The position numbers were made by a program, and so were the translations under genes. Positions 6,000-6,560 of a stretch of DNA of 6,560 bases are shown here, one piece after another (position 1 is the stretch's first letter; every line of letters starts with the position of its first letter). Source of the DNA: Christensenella sp. UBA5394 (GTDB taxonomy: Bacteria > Bacillota > Clostridia > Christensenellales > CAG-138). The stretch spans positions 855 to 7,414 of the forward strand of contig DHOI01000035.1 in the NCBI GenBank assembly GCA_002409725.1. The letters are read 5' to 3'. Below the pieces are notes generated by a model, which was not told the origin of the DNA, searched no databases, and was given only the letters and a program-made list of their open reading frames with translations.

Positions 6000-6215
6000 A
6001 TGGAAGAAACACGGGTAAGAACCTGCAATATGTGTGGCCAAGTGCCGGAGGACGGCTGGTTCAACGATGCCGGCTGTTGCCGCGAATGCGTACACGAGGC
6101 CATCCGCAAACGGGATGAGCGCTGGGCGCGTAGCAAAAAATGGTATGCGATCGCCTTTGTCGCGGCCGTCCTTTTCTGGGGCGCTATTTTGATCGCCTAT
6201 TACGCGGGCGCGTAA
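6000..6215 (+). CDS. Small zinc-ribbon, single-pass membrane protein (hypothetical)
   Basis: Protein of 71 residues without a recognised family name. The N-terminal half holds CNMCG (Cys9, Cys12) and CCREC (Cys26, 27, 30), which together make a CxxC...CxxC zinc-ribbon-like metal site. A basic, arginine- and lysine-rich stretch (about 36-47) follows, then one hydrophobic helix at 48-69 (WYAIAFVAAVLFWGAILIAYY) and a very short tail. By the positive-inside rule the zinc site should face the cytoplasm. AGGAGG at 5979-5984 is clear but 15 bases from the ATG, longer than usual; no better in-frame start exists. It has its own promoter candidate and a terminator at 6247-6274, so it looks like a real monocistronic gene. 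It converges with sigK with 15 bases between the stops. Function unknown; zinc-ribbon/TM miniproteins are often accessory or sensor-like, which is only a guess. Confidence 0.8.
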   Translation: MEETRVRTCNMCGQVPEDGWFNDAGCCRECVHEAIRKRDERWARSKKWYAIAFVAAVLFWGAILIAYYAGA

Positions 6216-6230
6216 GGCGCGGCAAGGGCT

Positions 6231-6560
6231 TTACGGTTCGAATTCTCTGGCGAGCTTCGCCAGGGCTTTTTTTTCCATGCGGCTCACGTAGCTGCGGGAA
6301 ATACCCAGCAGCTTGGCGATCTCCCGCTGGGGCAGCACTCGGCCCCCTATGAGGCCGTATCGCAGCTCGATCACGGTGCGCTCCCGGCAGGTCAGCGCCC
6401 TGTCCATGGCCTCACGCAATTGCGCGGCAAAGAGGGCCAGCTCCACCTGCTTTTGTACCTCCTCCGCATCCGAGCCCAGCACCTCGACCAGGGATATCTC
6501 GTTGCCATCCTTATCCACACCGATGGGGTCGCTGAAGGAAACCTCGCCGGATAGCTTCTT
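6231..6560 (-). CDS. sigK: RNA polymerase sporulation sigma factor SigK (partial, 5' end outside window)
   Basis: C-terminal 109 residues of a sigma-70 family factor. SDPIGVDKDGNEISLVEVLG at the start matches the region 3 to 4 junction of the late mother-cell factor SigK; SigE has a related but different stretch. Region 4 follows: LTCRERTVIELRYGLIGG, then the helix-turn-helix QREIAKLLGISRSYVSRMEK that reads the -35 element, then KKALAKLAREFEP and TAA at 6233-6231. SigK directs late coat and cortex-stage genes in the mother cell. The gene reads in from the right, so its pro-sequence, start, regions 1-2 and any skin-type interruption are not visible. The related factors SigE and SigG are possible but fit the visible residues less well. 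The reading frame here is intact. Confidence 0.85.
   Translation of the reverse strand, partial: KKLSGEVSFSDPIGVDKDGNEISLVEVLGSDAEEVQKQVELALFAAQLREAMDRALTCRERTVIELRYGLIGGRVLPQREIAKLLGISRSYVSRMEKKALAKLAREFEP
6247..6274 (+). terminator. Rho-independent terminator of the small zinc-ribbon gene, inside sigK antisense
   Basis: Arms CTGGCGA (6247-6253) and TCGCCAG (6257-6263) with a 3-base loop are followed by GGC and eight T (6267-6274), a textbook intrinsic terminator for plus-strand transcription, 31 bases after the stop at 6215. The same bases, read on the minus strand, encode the EKKALAKLAR portion of the sigK C-terminus. Confidence 0.85.

Noticed and set aside
5307..6095. Minus-strand open frame of 262 codons
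   Set aside because: It runs across two plus-strand genes with good starts, a hairpin and a promoter; the encoded protein is Gly/Arg-rich with no recognisable domain.
6200..6215. TTACGCG/CGCGTAA inverted repeat at the end of the small gene as a sigK terminator
   Set aside because: Only a 2-base loop and no T-run on the minus strand; it is explained by the coding end of the 71-residue gene.

Overview
The window looks like a piece of a chromosome from an endospore-forming member of the Clostridia (Firmicutes) with a fairly high G+C content. The reasons are: a partial sporulation sigma factor of the SigK type; strong AGGAGG-type ribosome binding sites before most genes; a lipoprotein solute-binding protein typical of Gram-positive bacteria; and a secreted CAP-domain (YkwD-like) protein. 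Genus cannot be decided from the sequence alone.

Left part (about 1-3605, minus strand): a tightly packed branched-chain-amino-acid-type (LIV/HAAT family) ABC transporter operon, read right to left as livK (binding lipoprotein), livH and livM (the two permeases), and livG (ATPase, cut by the window edge). A livF ATPase would be expected just outside. A strong GC hairpin sits between livK and livH. livM uses a TTG start, and livG overlaps the end of livM by 8 bases.

Upstream of livK (3606-3850) is an AT-richer control region with two candidate promoters, a perfect 14-bp palindrome and a nested set of inverted repeats that could fold into a structured leader RNA. This is the least explained part of the window.

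Centre (3942-4530, plus strand): a badly decayed patatin-like phospholipase gene. Recognisable pieces of the family lie in order but in three different frames, with an in-frame TAG, and the segments that should carry the catalytic serine and aspartate are gone. About 300 bases of mostly AT-rich non-coding DNA follow.

Right part: a secreted 333-residue protein (4830-5831, plus) with a signal peptide, an unusual array of nine cysteines spaced exactly five residues apart, a Pro/Thr/Ala linker and a C-terminal CAP domain. It is followed by a strong hairpin. Next is a 71-residue zinc-ribbon plus single-membrane-helix protein (6000-6215, plus), and convergent to it the 3' end of sigK (6231 to beyond 6560, minus). 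The intrinsic terminator of the small gene is written inside the antisense of the last sigK codons.

The transporter genes clearly form one functional unit. The right-hand genes are only loosely linked; a role of the CAP protein in the spore or cell envelope is inference from its domains, its cysteine array and its position near sigK.
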